In this document: positions 61,634 through 64,000 of the stretch, piece after piece
How the letters are laid out: the number at the start of each line of letters is the position of its first letter
Numbering within the stretch: the first letter of the stretch is position 1
NCBI RefSeq assembly: GCF_023100845.1
Contig: NZ_CP095864.1
Location: forward strand, 806,001-870,000
DNA from: Gordonia sp. PP30
GTDB lineage: Bacteria; Actinomycetota; Actinomycetes; Mycobacteriales; Mycobacteriaceae
DNA: 64,000 nt
Reading direction: 5' to 3'
Program-made: the position numbers and the translations under genes
The notes under the pieces: generated by a model
The model's database searches: none
What the model was told of the DNA's origin: nothing
The model's input: the letters and a program-made list of their open reading frames with translations, nothing else

Positions 61634-63222
61634 ACGCTCCGGTGGCGGGTTGGCCGCTGCTGCTGCGCACCGGGCTGCGCGCCGAACGGATCATCACCCC
61701 GCTCACGGTGGTCGTGTTCGCGCTGATGAACGTCTCGACGGCGGCGTCGATCAAGACCATGTACGCCCACCCGGAGCAGATCGCCCAGCTGCGGTCGGGC
61801 CTGAGTGCGAGCGCCATGTTCGTCTTCCTGCTCGGCCCTATTCCGGACGACGACGCGGTTGCCGCCCTCACTACCTGGCGCGCCGGCCTGTTCATGATCG
61901 CGACGCTCGGTGTCTGCGCGGTGATGGCCGTGGTGCGGCAGACCCGGCGGGAAGAGGAGGCCGGGCGCACCGAGATGGTGCTCGCCGGTGCGGTGGGACC
62001 GCTGGCACCGCTGCTGTCGGCGATGATCGCGGTGACCGTGCTGGTGACGGCGACCAGCGCGGCGATGGCCGGGGTGATCGCCGCGTACGGCGGCGGCGCG
62101 CTGCCGGTCGCGACCGTCTTCGCCCAATACTGGGGCGTGGGACTGGCGGCCGCGGGCACCGCGCTGATCGCCGCCGAGGTGGCGGCGAGTGCGCACGCCG
62201 CCACGCTGGCGGGCAGTGCGGTGGTGGTCGGCGGTTATCTGCTGCGCGGTGTCGCCGACACGGTGTCCGCGGTGAGCTGGCTCCGCTGGCTCACCCCGGT
62301 CGGCTGGGCCGAGCGGATGGACCCGTTCGGCGCCGACCGGCTCTGGCTCGTGCTGCCGTGTCTCGCGGTGTTCGCCGCCGGCTGTGCGGTGGCTGCCGGG
62401 GTGCGACGGCGCCGTGACCTCGGCGCGGGTCTGTTCGTGCGGCGTCCGGGACCGAGCCGCGGCCCGCGGCACTGGTCGCTGCCGGGCATCGTGGAGCGGC
62501 TGACCCGGGTGGTGGCCGTGTCGTGGGCGGGTGGCACCGGGCTGTACGCACTGGTCGTCGGTGTGCTGTCGACGCAGGTGGCGTCGCTGGCGACCGGTAA
62601 CGAGGTGGTGCAGCGGGTGATCGCATCGGCCGGCGGCGGCACGCTGACCGACATGTTCCTGTCGACGATGGGCGTCTTCCTGGCGGTCGCGGCGGCGGGC
62701 GGCGGCGTCGGGATGGTGATCGCCATGCGTTCGGCGGAGCGGTCGGGCCGCGCCGAGTTGTTGCTGTCGGCGCCGGTCTCGCGGCTGCGCTACTACGTCG
62801 TCTACGCCGGAGCGGCGCTGACCGCCGCGCTCGCGGTGCTGGTCGCGTCCGCGACCGGCATCACCGTCGGCGCCGGGCTGGCCGGCGGTGGATGGGCGCA
62901 CACCGCGCGCATCGCGTTCACCGGTGCGGCGGTGGCCGTCCCGGCGGTCGCGCTGACCGTGGCGGTGGTGCTGGCCGCGTACGCCGCGCACGAGGCGCTG
63001 GCCCTCGCCGGCTGGCCGATCCTGCTGATCGCCTTCGCGCTCGGCCCGCTGGCCGAGATGTTCGGTCTCCCGCACTGGCTGCGCGAGGTCTCGCCCTTCA
63101 CGCACACGCCCGCCGTCCCGGTGCCGTCCGGGGCGTGGCTGCCGCTGACCGTGATGAGCGTGCTCGCCGTCGCGGTCGGCGCCGTCGGCGCGGCCGCCTA
63201 CTCGCGGCGCGACCTCGGCTGA
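61630..63222 (+). CDS. ABC exporter permease (tandem ABC-2 type)
   Basis: The 530-residue protein has about twelve membrane segments in two similar halves (about 20-260 and 290-525). Each half has an EAGR-type loop after the second helix: RREEEAGRTEMVLAGAV in the first and RSAERSGRAELLLSAPV in the second. This is the pattern of polyketide-antibiotic exporter permeases of actinobacteria. It starts at GTG 61630 inside the ATPase stop, so the two are translated together. Confidence 0.9.
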   Translation: MNAPVAGWPLLLRTGLRAERIITPLTVVVFALMNVSTAASIKTMYAHPEQIAQLRSGLSASAMFVFLLGPIPDDDAVAALTTWRAGLFMIATLGVCAVMAVVRQTRREEEAGRTEMVLAGAVGPLAPLLSAMIAVTVLVTATSAAMAGVIAAYGGGALPVATVFAQYWGVGLAAAGTALIAAEVAASAHAATLAGSAVVVGGYLLRGVADTVSAVSWLRWLTPVGWAERMDPFGADRLWLVLPCLAVFAAGCAVAAGVRRRRDLGAGLFVRRPGPSRGPRHWSLPGIVERLTRVVAVSWAGGTGLYALVVGVLSTQVASLATGNEVVQRVIASAGGGTLTDMFLSTMGVFLAVAAAGGGVGMVIAMRSAERSGRAELLLSAPVSRLRYYVVYAGAALTAALAVLVASATGITVGAGLAGGGWAHTARIAFTGAAVAVPAVALTVAVVLAAYAAHEALALAGWPILLIAFALGPLAEMFGLPHWLREVSPFTHTPAVPVPSGAWLPLTVMSVLAVAVGAVGAAAYSRRDLG

Positions 63223-63255
63223 ACCGCGGGGACGCCGGTCAGTAGCATCCGAGAG

Positions 63256-63939
63256 GTGAGCGAACTGGATCTTCCGAACATGCGCGTCGGCTACGGGGCG
63301 GCCTCCACGGCGGGCGCCGACGGCGTCGTCGACCATCTGGATCCGTCGTGGCTGACGGGGGATCCGCCGTGGCTCGGGCTGTTCCAGCGCTGGCTCGGCG
63401 AGGCCGTCGCCGCACGGATCCCGGAGCCGAACGCGATGGTGCTCGGCACCGCCGATGCCCACGGCATCCCGATGACCCGGACCGTCCTCTGCAAGGGCGC
63501 CGACCCGCGCGGGATCGTGTTCTTCACCGGCTACGACTCGGCCAAGGGCCGTGCCCTGGAGGCGAACCCCGTCGCGTCGGTCACCTTCCCCTGGATCGCC
63601 CTGGAACGACAGGTCCACTTCTGCGGCGCCGTCCAGAAGGTCGACCCGGCCGAGACCGCGGCCTACTGGAATGCGCGCCCGCGCGGATCGCAGCTGTCGG
63701 CGCGGGCGTCGGCGCAGTCGGAGCCGATCGAGTCGCGGGCCGCGCTCGAAGCGCAGGCCGCGCGGGTGGCGGCCGAATTCGGCGACGCCGAGCCCGTCCC
63801 GGTTCCCTCGCAGTGGGGCGGCTATCGGCTGCTGCCCTGGCGCGTCGAGTTCTGGCAGGGTCGTGCCGACCGCCTGCACAACCGCGCCGTCGCGGAATTC
63901 GAGGGCGGCGAGTGGATCACTCGCCGTCTTCAGCCGTGA
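63256..63939 (+). CDS. pdxH: Pyridoxamine 5'-phosphate oxidase
   Basis: PdxH oxidises pyridoxamine/pyridoxine 5'-phosphate to PLP with FMN. The 227-residue protein has MVLGTADAHGIPMTRTVLCK (about 61-80), GIVFFTGYDSAKGRALEANP (about 85-104) and FPWIALERQVHFCG (about 110-123). QLSARASAQSEPIESR and the C-terminal WQGRADRLHNR carry the substrate-binding Arg and His residues. Start is GTG 63256. It follows the ABC exporter genes by 33 bp. Confidence 0.95.
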   Translation: MSELDLPNMRVGYGAASTAGADGVVDHLDPSWLTGDPPWLGLFQRWLGEAVAARIPEPNAMVLGTADAHGIPMTRTVLCKGADPRGIVFFTGYDSAKGRALEANPVASVTFPWIALERQVHFCGAVQKVDPAETAAYWNARPRGSQLSARASAQSEPIESRAALEAQAARVAAEFGDAEPVPVPSQWGGYRLLPWRVEFWQGRADRLHNRAVAEFEGGEWITRRLQP

Positions 63940-63968
63940 CCGGCGGCCCGGCGCCGGAAGGGGTCTGA

Positions 63969-64000
63969 GTGGCGAACATCTTCGCGGACACCCGGCCACT
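63969..64000 (+). CDS. MFS transporter, first codons only
   Basis: GTG 63969 opens VANIFADTRPL, the typical start of an actinobacterial MFS family (relatives are called enterobactin exporter-like). It starts 29 bp after pdxH and continues beyond the window. The assignment rests on eleven residues. Confidence 0.4.
   Translation, partial: MANIFADTRP

Overview
The window is high-GC DNA from a mycolic-acid-type actinobacterium (order Mycobacteriales), most likely Gordonia or a close relative. Supporting evidence is a mycothiol synthase, a DesA-type acyl-ACP desaturase, a WS/DGAT acyltransferase, an LGFP-repeat envelope protein, a resuscitation-promoting factor behind a c-di-AMP riboswitch, a 13E12-type HNH protein, and gene order. 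From recalled M. tuberculosis gene order, two blocks look collinear: mshD-pst-phoU-LCP-dus-desA (like Rv0819-Rv0824c) and aminotransferase-XPB helicase-Rv0862c-like-rpf-csp-DUF2771-MFS-DUF3027-DUF2530-rRNA methylase-sepH-serC (like Rv0858c-Rv0884c). The genus is inference.

Layout. 1-4.1 kb is an insertion-sequence nest: the start of an IS630-like transposase, then an IS256-family element inserted in an ISL3-family element that itself sits in the membrane-anchor codons of a gene for an extracytoplasmic protein; both target duplications are visible. 4.1-15 kb carries mycothiol synthesis, the high-affinity phosphate transporter pstSCAB with phoU, a LytR-CpsA-Psr envelope ligase, a tRNA dihydrouridine synthase and a desaturase. 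15-20 kb has a WS/DGAT enzyme and a two-gene restriction-modification cassette. 20-25 kb has NAD synthetase, CopC/CopD, a hydrolase and a TetR regulator. 24.2-25.7 kb holds five tRNA genes (Lys, Glu, Asp, Phe, Asp).

25.7-31 kb is the most unusual part. A 971-residue cytoplasmic protein built almost wholly of a 22-residue Val/Glu/Lys/Pro repeat is translationally coupled to a membrane-anchored LGFP-repeat protein, with a zinc alcohol dehydrogenase 8 bp behind. The repeat resembles the EKIVEVP-type repeats of eukaryotic alveolin/articulin cytoskeletal proteins, so the pair is a candidate undescribed cytoskeleton-to-cell-wall module.

31-42 kb has a YceI protein, a membrane adenylate cyclase coupled to an SDR, a reverse-strand run of XPB helicase, helicase-associated protein, aminotransferase and AlkB, and the rpf gene with its riboswitch. 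42-54 kb has a CspB-like protein, an HNH endonuclease, DUF2771 and DUF3027 proteins, an MFS protein, a GHKL/sacsin-type ATPase coupled to a PAP2 phosphatase, and an NCS2 purine permease. 54-64 kb has a scarred repeat-rich stretch, an Eis-type acetyltransferase, an rRNA methylase, SepH, SerC, a small paralogous family with a decayed member, an ABC exporter, PdxH, and the first codons of an MFS gene.
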